Source: Nakamurella lactea DSM 19367 (GTDB lineage Bacteria > Actinomycetota > Actinomycetes > Mycobacteriales > Nakamurellaceae). From it: DNA of 64,000 nt. The notes beneath the pieces were generated by a model that was given only the letters and a program-made list of their open reading frames with translations, was not told the origin of the DNA and did no database searches. The position numbers were made by a program, and so were the translations under genes. Of the stretch, positions 1 through 10,434 are shown one piece after another. Position 1 is the first letter of the stretch. Every line of letters starts with the position of its first letter. The stretch spans positions 462,283 through 526,282 of the forward strand of contig NZ_AUFT01000005.1 of the NCBI RefSeq assembly GCF_000426645.1. The letters are read 5' to 3'.

Positions 1-2
1 TC

Positions 3-2171
3 CCCCCGGACTGGACCGAGCTGGACACCACCGCGGTGAACACGGCCAGGCTGCTCGCCGCCGATGCCGTGCAGAAGGTCGGGAACGGACACCCCGGCAC
101 CGCCATGTCGCTGGCGCCGTTGGCCTACACACTGTTCCAGCGGGTGATGCGACACGACCCCAACGACACCGAGTGGGTGGGCCGGGACCGGTTCGTGCTG
201 TCGTGCGGGCATTCCAGTCTGACGCTGTACATCCAGCTCTACCTCGGTGGCTTCGGGCTGCAACTCGACGACCTGAAAGCGTTGCGCACCTGGGGATCTC
301 TGACACCGGGTCACCCCGAACACCACCACACCCGCGGTGTCGAGATCACCACCGGACCGCTCGGCCAGGGGCTGGCATCCGCGGTCGGGATGGCGATGGC
401 GGCGCGCCGCGAACGTGGCCTGTTCGACCCGGACACCGCGCCGGGCCAGAGCCCGTTCGACCACCACATCTACGTGATCACCTCCGACGGCGACATGGAG
501 GAGGGCGTCACCAGCGAGGCCAGCTCGATCGCCGGCCGGCAGCAGCTGGGCAATCTCATCGTGTTCTACGACGACAACGAGATCTCCATCGAGGACGACA
601 CCAACATCGCCCTGTCGGAGGATGTCGTAGCCCGCTATGACGCCTACGGCTGGCATACCCAGCGGGTCGCCGGTGGGGAGAACGTCACCGGGATCTTGGA
701 GGCGATCGAGGCCGCCAAGGCCGTCACCGACAAGCCGTCGTTCATCGCGATCCGAACGATCATCGGCTACCCGGCCCCGACCAAGATGAACAGCGGCAAG
801 GCGCACGGCGCCGCCCTCGGCGACGAGGAGGTCGCCGCGACCAAGAGGATCCTCGGCTTCGATCCCGACCAGACCTTCGAGGTCGCCGACGACGTCCTGG
901 CGCACACCCGCGAGTTGGTAAAGCGCGGCGAGCAGGCGCACCGGCAGTGGCAACCATCGTTCGACGCCTGGGCACAGCAGAACCCGGAGAACAAGGACCT
1001 TTTCGACCGGCTGACGGCGCGACGGCTGCCGGAGGGCTGGGCCGACACCCTGCCCAGCTACCCGGTCGACGCCAAGGGCGTGGCCACCCGCAAGGCCTCC
1101 GGTGAGGTGCTGACCGCGCTGGCCGGGGTGCTGCCCGAGCTGTGGGGTGGCTCGGCGGACCTGGCCGAATCCAACAACACCACGATGGAGGGGGCCGACT
1201 CATTCGGCCCGATCGCCGCGACCACCAAGGCCTGGCAGGCCGAGCCCTACGGCCGGACGCTGCACTTCGGCATCCGCGAGCACGCCATGGGCGCGATCCT
1301 CACCGGGATCGCGCTGCACGGCCCGACCCGGCCGTACGGCGGCACGTTCCTGACCTTCTCCGACTACATGCGCGGGGCGGTCCGACTGGCCGCCGTGATG
1401 CAGGCGCCGGTGATCTACGTCTGGACGCACGACTCGATCGGGCTGGGCGAGGACGGACCCACCCACCAGCCGGTGGAACATCTGGCCGCGCTGCGGGCGA
1501 TCCCCGGTCTGTCGATGGTCCGCCCCGCCGATGCGAACGAGACCGCCTTCGCCTGGAAGGCGACCCTGGAACGGCAGGACGACTGGTTCTCCGGGCCGGT
1601 CGGTCTCGCCCTCACCCGGCAGAACGTGCCGACCCTGGACGGAACCGATGCCACCGGCGTGGCCCGCGGCGGCTATGTGCTGGCCGAGGCCGACGGCGAT
1701 CTGCAGGTGATCCTGATGGGATCCGGTTCCGAGGTACAGCTGGCAGTAGCGGCACGAAAGATCCTGCAGGACAAGGGCATCGGCACCCGCGTGTTGTCGA
1801 TGCCGTGCCTTGACTGGTTCGAGCGCCAACCGGCCGACTATGTCGAATCCGTGCTCCCCTCGTCAGTTGCCGCCAGGGTCTCGGTGGAGGCCGGGGTCGC
1901 GCAGCCGTGGTACCGGTGGATCGGATCGGCCGGCCGGCCGGTGTCTCTGGAGCACTACGGCGCTTCTGCCGATTTCGCCACCCTTTACGAGAAGTTCGGC
2001 ATCACCGCCGACGCGGTGGTCGCGGCCGCAGAGGAATCGCTGGCAGTGATCGACAAGAGCTCGGCTGCCGGCGTCCCGCTCACCCCGCCGGCCAAGAACC
2101 GTGCCGACGAGACCCGTCTCGACAACCCGGGCGCCGCAGACCTCCGCGGCGACCAGCCCGAAGGAAAGTGA
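3..2171 (+). CDS. tkt: Transketolase, 5' end outside window
   Basis: Thiamine-diphosphate enzyme moving two-carbon ketol units between sugar phosphates in the non-oxidative pentose phosphate pathway (cytosol). The frame is open to the window edge and the residues before the first in-window start (GTG at 36) already match the family ([10 protein letters not shown] leading into [15 protein letters not shown]), so the true start lies upstream. Visible motifs are [11 protein letters not shown], the cofactor-binding SDGDMEEG and, in the pyrimidine domain, REHAMGAI. The C-terminus has about 40 extra residues beyond the usual end (from VIDKSS to PEGK), polar and probably disordered. The tal ribosome-binding site lies over its last codons, so the two genes form one operon. 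Confidence 0.97.
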   Translation, partial: PPDWTELDTTAVNTARLLAADAVQKVGNGHPGTAMSLAPLAYTLFQRVMRHDPNDTEWVGRDRFVLSCGHSSLTLYIQLYLGGFGLQLDDLKALRTWGSLTPGHPEHHHTRGVEITTGPLGQGLASAVGMAMAARRERGLFDPDTAPGQSPFDHHIYVITSDGDMEEGVTSEASSIAGRQQLGNLIVFYDDNEISIEDDTNIALSEDVVARYDAYGWHTQRVAGGENVTGILEAIEAAKAVTDKPSFIAIRTIIGYPAPTKMNSGKAHGAALGDEEVAATKRILGFDPDQTFEVADDVLAHTRELVKRGEQAHRQWQPSFDAWAQQNPENKDLFDRLTARRLPEGWADTLPSYPVDAKGVATRKASGEVLTALAGVLPELWGGSADLAESNNTTMEGADSFGPIAATTKAWQAEPYGRTLHFGIREHAMGAILTGIALHGPTRPYGGTFLTFSDYMRGAVRLAAVMQAPVIYVWTHDSIGLGEDGPTHQPVEHLAALRAIPGLSMVRPADANETAFAWKATLERQDDWFSGPVGLALTRQNVPTLDGTDATGVARGGYVLAEADGDLQVILMGSGSEVQLAVAARKILQDKGIGTRVLSMPCLDWFERQPADYVESVLPSSVAARVSVEAGVAQPWYRWIGSAGRPVSLEHYGASADFATLYEKFGITADAVVAAAEESLAVIDKSSAAGVPLTPPAKNRADETRLDNPGAADLRGDQPEGK

Positions 2172-2176
2172 CTGCA

Positions 2177-3322
2177 ATGACCGAGGATTCGAACACCAAC
2201 GACGGCCCCGACCGCCTCGCCGAGTTGAGCGCCGCCGGCGTATCGCTGTGGCTGGACGATCTGTCCCGCGACCGGATCAACTCCGGCAACCTGGCCGAAC
2301 TCGTTGCTACCAAACACATTGTCGGTGTCACGACGAACCCGACGATCTTCGCCGGTGCGTTGTCCAAGGGCGATGCCTACTCGGCGCAGGTCGCCGAGCT
2401 GGCCGGCCGCGGCGCCTCCCTGGCCGACGTGATCACCGCGTTGACCACCGACGACGTGCGCAATGCCGCGGACATCCTGCGGCCCGTGTTCGACGCCACC
2501 GATGGTGTCGACGGCCGGGTGTCCATCGAAGTCGAGCCCGGGCTGGCCCGCGACACCGATGGCACCATCGCGCAGGCCCAGGAACTGGCGAAGATCGTCG
2601 ATCGGCCGAACCTGCTGGTCAAGATCCCGGCCACTCCGGAGGGCCTGCCGGCGATCACCGCGGTGCTGGCCGATGGCATCAGCGTGAACGTCACCCTGAT
2701 CTTCTCGCTGGAGCGCTACGAAGGCGTGATCGACGCTTTCATCGCCGGTGTGGCCAAGGCGAAGGAGAACGGGCACAACGTCTCCGAGCTCGTCTCGGTG
2801 GCTTCGTTCTTCGTCTCCCGGGTCGACTCCGAGGTCGACAAACGGATCGACGAGAACGGCAGCCCGGAGGCACAGGCACTGCGCGGGCAGGCCGCGATCG
2901 CCAACGCCCGCCTTGCCTTCCAGTTGTACGAGCAGAAGTTCTCGACCGACGAGTGGAAGGCGCTGGCCGCAGCCGGAGCGAGGCCGCAGCGTCCGCTCTG
3001 GGCCTCGACCGGCGTCAAGGATCCGGCGTACGAGGACACCCGATACGTTGTCGAACTGGTCACCGACGGGGTGGTGAACACGGCGCCGGAGAAGACCATC
3101 GACGCGGTCGCCGACCACGGGGACATTCGCGGCGACACCATCCAGGGCACCTACGCCCAGTCATCGGCGGTGTTCTCCGGACTGGAGGCGGTCGGCATCG
3201 ATCTGCCGGACGTCTTCGAGGTGCTGGAGCGCGAAGGCGTGGACAAATTCGACAAGTCGTGGAAGGAACTGCAGGACACCGTCGGCGCCGAACTGGAGAA
3301 AGCCGGAGGGAACGCGCAGTGA
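2177..3322 (+). CDS. tal: Transaldolase
   Basis: Transfers a dihydroxyacetone unit from sedoheptulose-7-P to glyceraldehyde-3-P through a Schiff base. 381 residues, the length of the actinobacterial subfamily. [10 protein letters not shown] lies near residue 51 and the Schiff-base lysine is K149 in NLLVKIPAT. The ATG at 2177 was chosen because it follows GAAGGAAAG (2159-2167) and gives the family N-terminus; the frame stays open further upstream only inside tkt. It sits 5 bases after tkt and overlaps pgi by 4 bases, implying translational coupling. Confidence 0.97.
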   Translation: MTEDSNTNDGPDRLAELSAAGVSLWLDDLSRDRINSGNLAELVATKHIVGVTTNPTIFAGALSKGDAYSAQVAELAGRGASLADVITALTTDDVRNAADILRPVFDATDGVDGRVSIEVEPGLARDTDGTIAQAQELAKIVDRPNLLVKIPATPEGLPAITAVLADGISVNVTLIFSLERYEGVIDAFIAGVAKAKENGHNVSELVSVASFFVSRVDSEVDKRIDENGSPEAQALRGQAAIANARLAFQLYEQKFSTDEWKALAAAGARPQRPLWASTGVKDPAYEDTRYVVELVTDGVVNTAPEKTIDAVADHGDIRGDTIQGTYAQSSAVFSGLEAVGIDLPDVFEVLEREGVDKFDKSWKELQDTVGAELEKAGGNAQ

Positions 3323-4959
3323 ACGCGGCCCTGACCGTCACCACGGTGGTTCCGGATCGCGAGGCGCTGGATGCTGCCGTGCGGAGCCTGGTACAGGCGC
3401 AGGTGGCGTCCAAGATCACCGCGCAGGACCCGACCCTGTGGGGCCCGGAGGCAGAGCACGAGGCGGCGATCCGGTTGTCCTGGGCCACTTTGGCCGAGAC
3501 GTCGCGACCCTTGGTCGCCGAGATCGAGCAGTTGCGCGACGAACTCGCGGCCGAGGGTCTGACGCACGTCGTGTTGGCCGGCATGGGCGGCTCGTCGCTG
3601 GCACCCGAGGTGATCTGCGCGACCCGCGGCAAGCCGCTGGTGGCATTGGACACCACCGATCCGGGCCAGGTGCGGGCGGCGATCGCCCACGATCTGGCGC
3701 ACACCGTTCTGGTGGTCTCCAGCAAGTCCGGCGGCACCGTGGAGACCGACTCGCACCGGCGTGCCTACGCGGCCGCGTTCACCGACGCCGGGCTCGACCC
3801 CAAACAGCACATCGTGGTGGTCACCGACCCGGGTTCCCCGTTCACCGAACTGGCAGCGAAAGCGGGTTACCGCAAGGTGTTCCTGGCCGACCCGAACGTC
3901 GGCGGCCGGTATTCGGCGCTCACCGCGTTCGGGCTGGTGCCGGCCGGACTGGCCGGCGTCGACATCGCTGAGCTGCTCGATGAGGCGGCCGCGGCGGCGC
4001 CCGCATTGTCCGCCGACGAGCCCGACAACCCGGCGCTGGTGATCGGCGCGCTGCTCGGACTGGCGCAGCGGGCCGGCGCCGAGAAGGTGGTGCTGGCCGA
4101 CACCGATTCCGGCATCGTCGGTTTCGGTGACTGGGCCGAACAGCTGATCGCCGAGTCGACCGGCAAGCAGGGCACCGGCATCCTGCCGGTGGTGGTCGAG
4201 GACACCAACTCCGCCGGCTTCGCCGACGCCGGCGCCGACGCCGTGCTGGCGAGCATCGGCGAGCCCGCCGGCGACGTTCCGTTGTCGGGGTTCGCCTTCT
4301 CGGTGGCGGGCTCGCTCGGCGCCCAGATGCTCGGTTGGGAATACGCGATTGCGGTGGCCGGCCGGGAGCTTGGCATCAATCCGTTCGACCAGCCCGATGT
4401 CGAATCGGCGAAGCAGGCGACCCGGGAGCTGCTGAACGCCCCGTCCGAGCAGAGCGGCGACGACTCCCCCGAGGCGGCCGCCGCGCACGGCGCGCCGACC
4501 TTCGACGGCGTCACCGCCTACGGTCCGCCGGACCTGGTCGAGGGGGCGACCGATCTACGGGACCTGTTGCAGCGCTTCCTGTCCACCGCCCCGGAAGCCG
4601 GCTACGTTGCCATTCAGGCCTACCTCGACCGGACGGCAGACGACGCGGCACGATTGCGCCCGCTGGTGGCGCAGAAGTCCGGGCTGCAGACCACGTTCGG
4701 CTGGGGACCACGTTTCCTTCACTCCACCGGGCAGTACCACAAGGGCGGGCACCCGAACGGGATCTTCCTGCAGATCCTCGGCGCCAACGCCGAAGATCTG
4801 CCGATCCCCGACCAACCGTTCAGCTTCGGCTCGCTGCAGCAGGCGCAGGCCCGCGGTGACGGCTCGGTGCTGGCCGAGCACGGCCGGCCGGTACTCGGTC
4901 TGTACCTCTGGGACCGCGCGGCCGGCCTGGACGCGATCGCCGCGGCTGTGCAGGGCTGA
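3319..4959 (+). CDS. pgi: Glucose-6-phosphate isomerase
   Basis: Interconverts glucose-6-P and fructose-6-P, linking glycolysis with the pentose phosphate operon in which it lies. 546 residues with the SIS-type sugar-phosphate motif [10 protein letters not shown] near residues 134-143 and [12 protein letters not shown] near 87. The GTG start at 3319 overlaps the tal stop (GTGA), so translation is probably coupled. The internal stretch rich in Ala/Glu/Gly (about residues 370-400) is a linker seen in actinobacterial Pgi. zwf follows after 2 bases. Confidence 0.95.
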   Translation: MNAALTVTTVVPDREALDAAVRSLVQAQVASKITAQDPTLWGPEAEHEAAIRLSWATLAETSRPLVAEIEQLRDELAAEGLTHVVLAGMGGSSLAPEVICATRGKPLVALDTTDPGQVRAAIAHDLAHTVLVVSSKSGGTVETDSHRRAYAAAFTDAGLDPKQHIVVVTDPGSPFTELAAKAGYRKVFLADPNVGGRYSALTAFGLVPAGLAGVDIAELLDEAAAAAPALSADEPDNPALVIGALLGLAQRAGAEKVVLADTDSGIVGFGDWAEQLIAESTGKQGTGILPVVVEDTNSAGFADAGADAVLASIGEPAGDVPLSGFAFSVAGSLGAQMLGWEYAIAVAGRELGINPFDQPDVESAKQATRELLNAPSEQSGDDSPEAAAAHGAPTFDGVTAYGPPDLVEGATDLRDLLQRFLSTAPEAGYVAIQAYLDRTADDAARLRPLVAQKSGLQTTFGWGPRFLHSTGQYHKGGHPNGIFLQILGANAEDLPIPDQPFSFGSLQQAQARGDGSVLAEHGRPVLGLYLWDRAAGLDAIAAAVQG

Positions 4960-4961
4960 GG

Positions 4962-6512
4962 ATGGTCCAGACGTCGACGACGTGGGTCAACCCGCTCCGG
5001 GACCCACGCGACAAGCGGCTCCCGCTGATCGCCGGTCCGTGCTCGGTGGTGATCTTCGGGGTGACCGGCGACCTGTCCCGCAAGAAGCTGATGCCGGCCA
5101 TCTACGACCTGGCCAACCGCGGCCTGTTGCCACCCGGGTTCTCGCTGGTCGGGTTCGCCCGCCGGGACTGGAACAGTCACGATTTCGGCCAGGTCGTGCA
5201 CGACGCGGTGAAGCAGTACGCCCGAACCCCCTTCCGCGAGGAGGTCTGGCAGCACCTGGCCGAGGGCATCCGGTTCGTCCAGGGCGAGTTCGACGACGAC
5301 GCCGCGTTCGACACGCTGGCGGTGACCCTGGGCGAGCTGGACCTGACCAGGGGCACCGGCGGCAATCACGCGTTCTACCTGTCGATCCCGCCGGGTGCAT
5401 TCCCCACCGTCCTGCGGCAGTTGCACCGGTCCGGGCTGTGCGCCGATACCGGCGAGGCCTGGCGGCGGGTAGTGATCGAGAAGCCGTTCGGGCACGACCT
5501 GGAGTCGGCGCTGGAACTCAACAGCCTGGTCGGCGAGGTGTTCCCACCGTCGTCCGTCTTCCGGATCGACCACTACCTCGGCAAGGAGACGGTGCAGAAC
5601 CTGCTGGCAATGCGGTTCGCCAACCAGCTGTTCGAGCCGATCTGGAACTCCAACTACGTCGACCACGTACAGATCACTCAGGCCGAGGACATCGGCGTCG
5701 GTGGCCGGGCCGGCTACTACGACGGCATCGGCGCCGCCAGAGACGTGATCCAGAACCATCTGCTGCAGCTGCTGGCGTTGACGGCAATGGAGGAGCCGGT
5801 CTCCTTCGATCCGAAGGATCTGCGCACCGAGAAGGCCAAGGTGCTCTCCGCGGTGCGCACCCCGACCGATGCCGCCGCTGTCGGTCGGGACACCGCCCGC
5901 GGCCAGTACGCGGCCGGCTGGCAGGGCGGGGTGAAGGTTCCCGGATACCTGGAGGAGGACGGCATCTCGCCCTCGTCCACCACCGAGACATACGCCGCGG
6001 TCAAGTTGATGATCGATACCCGCCGGTGGGCCGGGGTGCCGTTCTATCTGCGCACCGGCAAGCGGCTGGGCAAGCGCGTCACCGAGATCGCCGTGGTGTT
6101 CAAGCGCGCGCCGCACCTACCGTTCGCGCACACCGACACCGAGGAACTCGGGTCGAATGCGCTGGTGATCCGGGTACAGCCGGACGAGGGCATCACCATC
6201 CGGTTCGGCTCGAAGGTGCCGGGGCCGTCGATGGAGGTGCGCGACGTGAACATGGACTTCTCCTACGGACAATCGTTCACCGAGGCCTCCCCCGAGGCCT
6301 ACGAGCGGCTGATCCTCGACGTGCTGCTCGGCGAGCCATCGCTGTTCCCGCAGGACGAGGAAGTCGAGTTGTCCTGGAAGATCCTGGATCCGATCGAAAA
6401 GGTATGGGGCAGCATGAAAACGCAGCCGGAACCGTATCTGTCCGGTACCTGGGGGCCGCCGTCGGCGGACGTGATGATGGCCCGCGACGGACGCACCTGG
6501 CGGCGGCCGTGA
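4962..6512 (+). CDS. zwf: Glucose-6-phosphate 1-dehydrogenase
   Basis: Oxidises glucose-6-P to 6-phosphogluconolactone, yielding NADPH; entry step of the oxidative pentose phosphate pathway. 516 residues. The dinucleotide-binding GVTGDLSRKK lies at 33-42 and the active-site signature RIDHYLGKE at 201-209. ATG at 4962 comes 2 bases after the pgi stop. OpcA, its activator, and the lactonase follow, so the oxidative branch is encoded as one block. Confidence 0.98.
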   Translation: MVQTSTTWVNPLRDPRDKRLPLIAGPCSVVIFGVTGDLSRKKLMPAIYDLANRGLLPPGFSLVGFARRDWNSHDFGQVVHDAVKQYARTPFREEVWQHLAEGIRFVQGEFDDDAAFDTLAVTLGELDLTRGTGGNHAFYLSIPPGAFPTVLRQLHRSGLCADTGEAWRRVVIEKPFGHDLESALELNSLVGEVFPPSSVFRIDHYLGKETVQNLLAMRFANQLFEPIWNSNYVDHVQITQAEDIGVGGRAGYYDGIGAARDVIQNHLLQLLALTAMEEPVSFDPKDLRTEKAKVLSAVRTPTDAAAVGRDTARGQYAAGWQGGVKVPGYLEEDGISPSSTTETYAAVKLMIDTRRWAGVPFYLRTGKRLGKRVTEIAVVFKRAPHLPFAHTDTEELGSNALVIRVQPDEGITIRFGSKVPGPSMEVRDVNMDFSYGQSFTEASPEAYERLILDVLLGEPSLFPQDEEVELSWKILDPIEKVWGSMKTQPEPYLSGTWGPPSADVMMARDGRTWRRP

Positions 6513-6543
6513 GCGCGTATCTGGTGCAGAGCGGGGAGACACC

Positions 6544-7590
6544 GTGATCATCGACCTGCCGTCGACCACGTCGGCCACGATCAACAAGACCATGGTGACG
6601 CTCCGGGAAAAGGGCGGCACCGTCACCCTCGGCCGGGTCCTCACCCTGGTCATCGTCACCGACGAGTCCGACTCCGAGGCACCCATCGCGGCCGCCAACG
6701 CGGCCTCCTTCGAGCACCCCTGCCGGGTGATAGTGGTGGCCGGCGGCACCCGCCGCGGGACGGCCAGAATGGACGCCCAGATCAGGGTCGGCGGCGACGC
6801 CGGCGCCAGCGAGGTGATCGTACTGCGATTGTTCGGCGCGATGACCGACCAGGGCGCATCGGTGGTGATCCCGCTGCTGCTGGCGGATGCACCGGTGGTC
6901 GCATGGTGGCCGGGAGTGGCGCCGGAGAACCCGGCGGACGATCCGATCGGCGCGCTGGCCCAACGCCGGATCACCGATGCCGCCTCGTCCAGGCGACCGT
7001 TGGCGGCAATCACCCAGCGTCGGGAGGTCTATCGGCCCGGTGACACCGACATCGCCTGGACCAGGTTGACCAACTGGCGGGGCGTACTGGCTGCCGCGCT
7101 GGACGAGCCGCCGCACGAGAAGGTGAACTCCGCGGTGGTGGCCGGCGCTTCCGACTCGGCCTCGGCCGATCTGATGGCCGGCTGGCTCGCGTTACGTCTC
7201 GGCTGCCCGGTCCAGCGTACGGTGAAAGGCAGGGCCGGCAGCGGGATGTACTCGGTGGTCCTGAACCGGCGTTCGGGCGAGATCCGGTTGGAGCGGCCGG
7301 ATCAGCGCACGGCGAATCTGATGATGGAGAACGGGCCGGAGCGTTCGCTGGCGCTGCTGCGTCGCTCGCTGCGGGACTGTCTGGCCGAGGAACTGCGCCG
7401 GTTGGACGCCGACGACGTCTATGCCGAGGTGCTGACCAAGGGGCTGCCGTCGGTCGCGGCCGGCGCAGCCAAGTCCGGCATCGCAAAGTCAGGCACCGCA
7501 AAGTCCGGCACCGCCAAGTCCAGCACGGCGAAGAAGTCCGCACCGCCGGCGAAGCGGGCCACCCCGAATCGGAAGAGGGTAACGAAATGA
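6544..7590 (+). CDS. opcA: OpcA, glucose-6-phosphate dehydrogenase assembly protein
   Basis: In cyanobacteria and actinobacteria OpcA promotes assembly and activity of Zwf. 348 residues with the family N-terminus (MIIDLPSTTS) and the core VVAWWPGVAPENPA. GTG start at 6544, 31 bases after zwf. The last ~40 residues are an unusual Lys/Ser/Thr/Ala tail built from repeats of the type AKSGTA, ending in a basic PNRKRVTK; it is likely disordered. The stop overlaps the pgl start (ATGA). Confidence 0.93.
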   Translation: MIIDLPSTTSATINKTMVTLREKGGTVTLGRVLTLVIVTDESDSEAPIAAANAASFEHPCRVIVVAGGTRRGTARMDAQIRVGGDAGASEVIVLRLFGAMTDQGASVVIPLLLADAPVVAWWPGVAPENPADDPIGALAQRRITDAASSRRPLAAITQRREVYRPGDTDIAWTRLTNWRGVLAAALDEPPHEKVNSAVVAGASDSASADLMAGWLALRLGCPVQRTVKGRAGSGMYSVVLNRRSGEIRLERPDQRTANLMMENGPERSLALLRRSLRDCLAEELRRLDADDVYAEVLTKGLPSVAAGAAKSGIAKSGTAKSGTAKSSTAKKSAPPAKRATPNRKRVTK

Positions 7591-8345
7591 GCCGCGCCGC
7601 AACGGGTGAGGAAGGGACCGGGCCGGAGATCGTCGTGCACCCGTCCGCCGATCTGCTCGCCGAGGCGGTCGCGGCCAGGCTGATCACCACGCTCCTCGAC
7701 CTGCAGGCGGCCGGCCGGGTGCCCAGCGTCGCGCTCACCGGCGGCACCATCGGTATCGCCTCACTGACCGCCCTCGCCGCCTCTCCCGCCCGCGCCGCTG
7801 TCGACTGGTCGCGGGTGGAGATCTACTGGGGTGACGAACGATTCGTCCCGCACGACGATCCCGACCGGAACTCCGGTCAGGCCCGGAAGGCATTGCTCGA
7901 TCAGTTGCCGCTGGATCCGGCGAGGGTGCATGAGATGGCTGCCTCGGACGGTGAGTTCGGCGACGATCCCGACGCCGCGGCCGCCGCCTACGCCGCGGTG
8001 ATCCCCGACGCGTTCGACCTGGTGATCCTCGGCATGGGCCCGGAAGGACACGTGGCGTCGGTGTTCCCGGACTCCCCCGCGGTGCGCAGCACCGAATCGG
8101 TGGTCGCGGTGCGGGACTGTCCCAAACCGCCCCCGACCCGCATCTCGCTGACCCTGCCGACGATCAGGACGGCGACCGAGGTGTGGTTCATCTCCGCCGG
8201 AGCGGAGAAGGCTCCCGCGGTGGCCAGAGCGATCGGTGGCGCACCCGAGAGCGACCTGCCCGCGGCCGGCGCGGTCGGCCGGAAGGCGACCCGTTGGCTG
8301 CTCGACCCGGAGGCGGCCGCCCAGATCGAGGACGGCGGTTTCTGA
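7587..8345 (+). CDS. pgl: 6-phosphogluconolactonase
   Basis: Hydrolyses 6-phosphogluconolactone made by Zwf. 252 residues, of the NagB/DevB-like fold: LTGGTIGI near 50-57, VEIYWGDERFVPHDDPDRNSG, and LGMGPEGHVASVFP. ATG at 7587 overlaps the opcA stop by 4 bases, so it is the last gene of the operon; a 115-base gap precedes mdh. Confidence 0.96.
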   Translation: MSRAATGEEGTGPEIVVHPSADLLAEAVAARLITTLLDLQAAGRVPSVALTGGTIGIASLTALAASPARAAVDWSRVEIYWGDERFVPHDDPDRNSGQARKALLDQLPLDPARVHEMAASDGEFGDDPDAAAAAYAAVIPDAFDLVILGMGPEGHVASVFPDSPAVRSTESVVAVRDCPKPPPTRISLTLPTIRTATEVWFISAGAEKAPAVARAIGGAPESDLPAAGAVGRKATRWLLDPEAAAQIEDGGF

Positions 8346-8454
8346 GAGCAACAACACCGGGTTCGCTGTCGAAGCGCGGCAGCGGACCTGACATGCTGAA
8401 GTCAGCAGTGCCCCAGCGGCGGGAGCGCCCCGCCGGTGCCAGCGAGGAGGATGA

Positions 8455-9447
<993 letters not shown>

Positions 9448-9462
9448 GCCCGGCATCGCACA

Positions 9463-9494
9463 CGGGGCCCCAGCCGAGGAAGGTAGGGGCCCCG
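9463..9494 (+). terminator. GC-rich hairpin after mdh
   Basis: CGGGGCCCC (9463-9471) pairs perfectly with GGGGCCCCG (9486-9494), 14-base loop. There is no T-run, as is common for actinobacterial terminators. It ends 6 bases before the likely GTG start of the NUDIX gene, and the only Shine-Dalgarno-like bases (GAGGAAGG, 9476-9483) lie in the loop, so it could also control translation of that gene. Confidence 0.55.
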
Positions 9495-9500
9495 AAGCCG

Positions 9501-9908
9501 GTGTCCGCCAAGGGCATCGTCTTGCGCCGGTACGCCGACGGTGGGTTCCGGGTGCTGCTCGCCCGCAATCCACGCGGCGAGTGGGAGCTGCCCGGCGGCC
9601 GTCCCGAAGCGGGTGAGTCCGAGCGCACCGCCGTCGCCCGGGAAGTGACGGAGGAGACCGGGCAACTGGTCTGGGTTGACCAGCTGGTCGACCGGTTCGA
9701 TCTCGTCATCCCCGACATCATCGACACCTCGGGCGCACCAGCCGTGGTGGAGATCGCCGCCTACGCCTGCCATCTCGCTGCCCGGCGACCGTTGCGACTC
9801 TCGGCGGAGCACGGGCAGCTGGCCTGGCTCCCGGTGGTGGCGTTGCCTGATTCCGTGCCGGCCGGATATGTCGCGGTCATCGTCAGCCACGCCACCGCGG
9901 TGTCCTGA
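9501..9908 (+). CDS. NUDIX hydrolase
   Basis: 135 residues. The Nudix box GX5EX7REUXEEXGU is visible at about 33-55 as GRPEAGE, then REVTEETGQ; substrate is probably a nucleoside diphosphate linked to another moiety, but the sequence does not say which. The GTG at 9501 is the only reasonable start between the mdh stop and the domain, and it has no normally spaced Shine-Dalgarno site because a hairpin sits directly upstream. Followed by a 7-bp hairpin. Confidence 0.85.
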   Translation: MSAKGIVLRRYADGGFRVLLARNPRGEWELPGGRPEAGESERTAVAREVTEETGQLVWVDQLVDRFDLVIPDIIDTSGAPAVVEIAAYACHLAARRPLRLSAEHGQLAWLPVVALPDSVPAGYVAVIVSHATAVS

Positions 9909-9923
9909 GGACGCGGCCATCAA

Positions 9924-9940
9924 CCCGCCCGGCGGGCGGG
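9924..9940 (+). terminator. Hairpin after NUDIX gene
   Basis: CCCGCCC, loop GGC, GGGCGGG forms a perfect 7-bp stem 16 bases after the NUDIX stop, without a T-run. The rest of the gap to 10055 shows no other gene. Confidence 0.5.
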
Positions 9941-10055
9941 ATGCGACGTCTTCGGCCGATCCAGGAAGATTGTCGAATCCCCGATCCGGTGCGCGTCTGG
10001 TGTAGTGAGAGCATCGCAACCGCGACGCCCACTGTCGCTCGACAAGGAGATCGCC

Positions 10056-10421
10056 ATGCCGCAGTACCTGCTGTTGATCCACGAATCCGAACAGGCCTAT
10101 CAAGGCGCCGGCGAGGACTCTTTCAACGAGATCATGGCCATGCACAACGACTTCGGTGAGGCCGTGAAGGCGGCCGGCGCGAAGGTGGTGAGCGGCGAAG
10201 CGCTGCAGCCCAGCTCCACCGCAACCTACCTGCGCGGCACCAGGACCGCGGACGTGCAGCCGGTGGACAATCCGGCGCCGGAACTCAAGGAGGTGCTCGG
10301 CGGCTACTACCTGATCGAAGCGGCCGACGACGCCCAGGCCGACCAGCTCGGCCGGTTGTGCCCAGCGCCTTACGGCTACATCGAGGTCCGCCCGATCTGG
10401 GACTTCAGCCAGGCCCAGTGA
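10056..10421 (+). CDS. YCII-related (DGPF-type) protein
   Basis: 121 residues of the YCII/DGPF fold, a small dimeric alpha/beta protein. The start MPQYLLLIHE at 10056 has AAGGAGA (10044-10050) ahead of it. Such genes are the standard partners of ECF42-group sigma factors, and an ECF42-like gene starts 13 bases downstream. The signature region reads VDNPAPELKEVLGGYYLIE, so the conserved D-G-P-F is degenerate although the flanking KEVLGGYYLIE is intact. Biochemical role unknown. Confidence 0.85.
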   Translation: MPQYLLLIHESEQAYQGAGEDSFNEIMAMHNDFGEAVKAAGAKVVSGEALQPSSTATYLRGTRTADVQPVDNPAPELKEVLGGYYLIEAADDAQADQLGRLCPAPYGYIEVRPIWDFSQAQ

Positions 10422-10434
10422 TCTGGTCGGACCT

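Noticed and set aside
760..1203. Long reading frames on the opposite strand of tkt and in shifted frames of most operon genes
   Set aside because: They are Arg/Pro/Gly-rich shadows caused by high GC at third positions; the real genes in the same DNA have family motifs.
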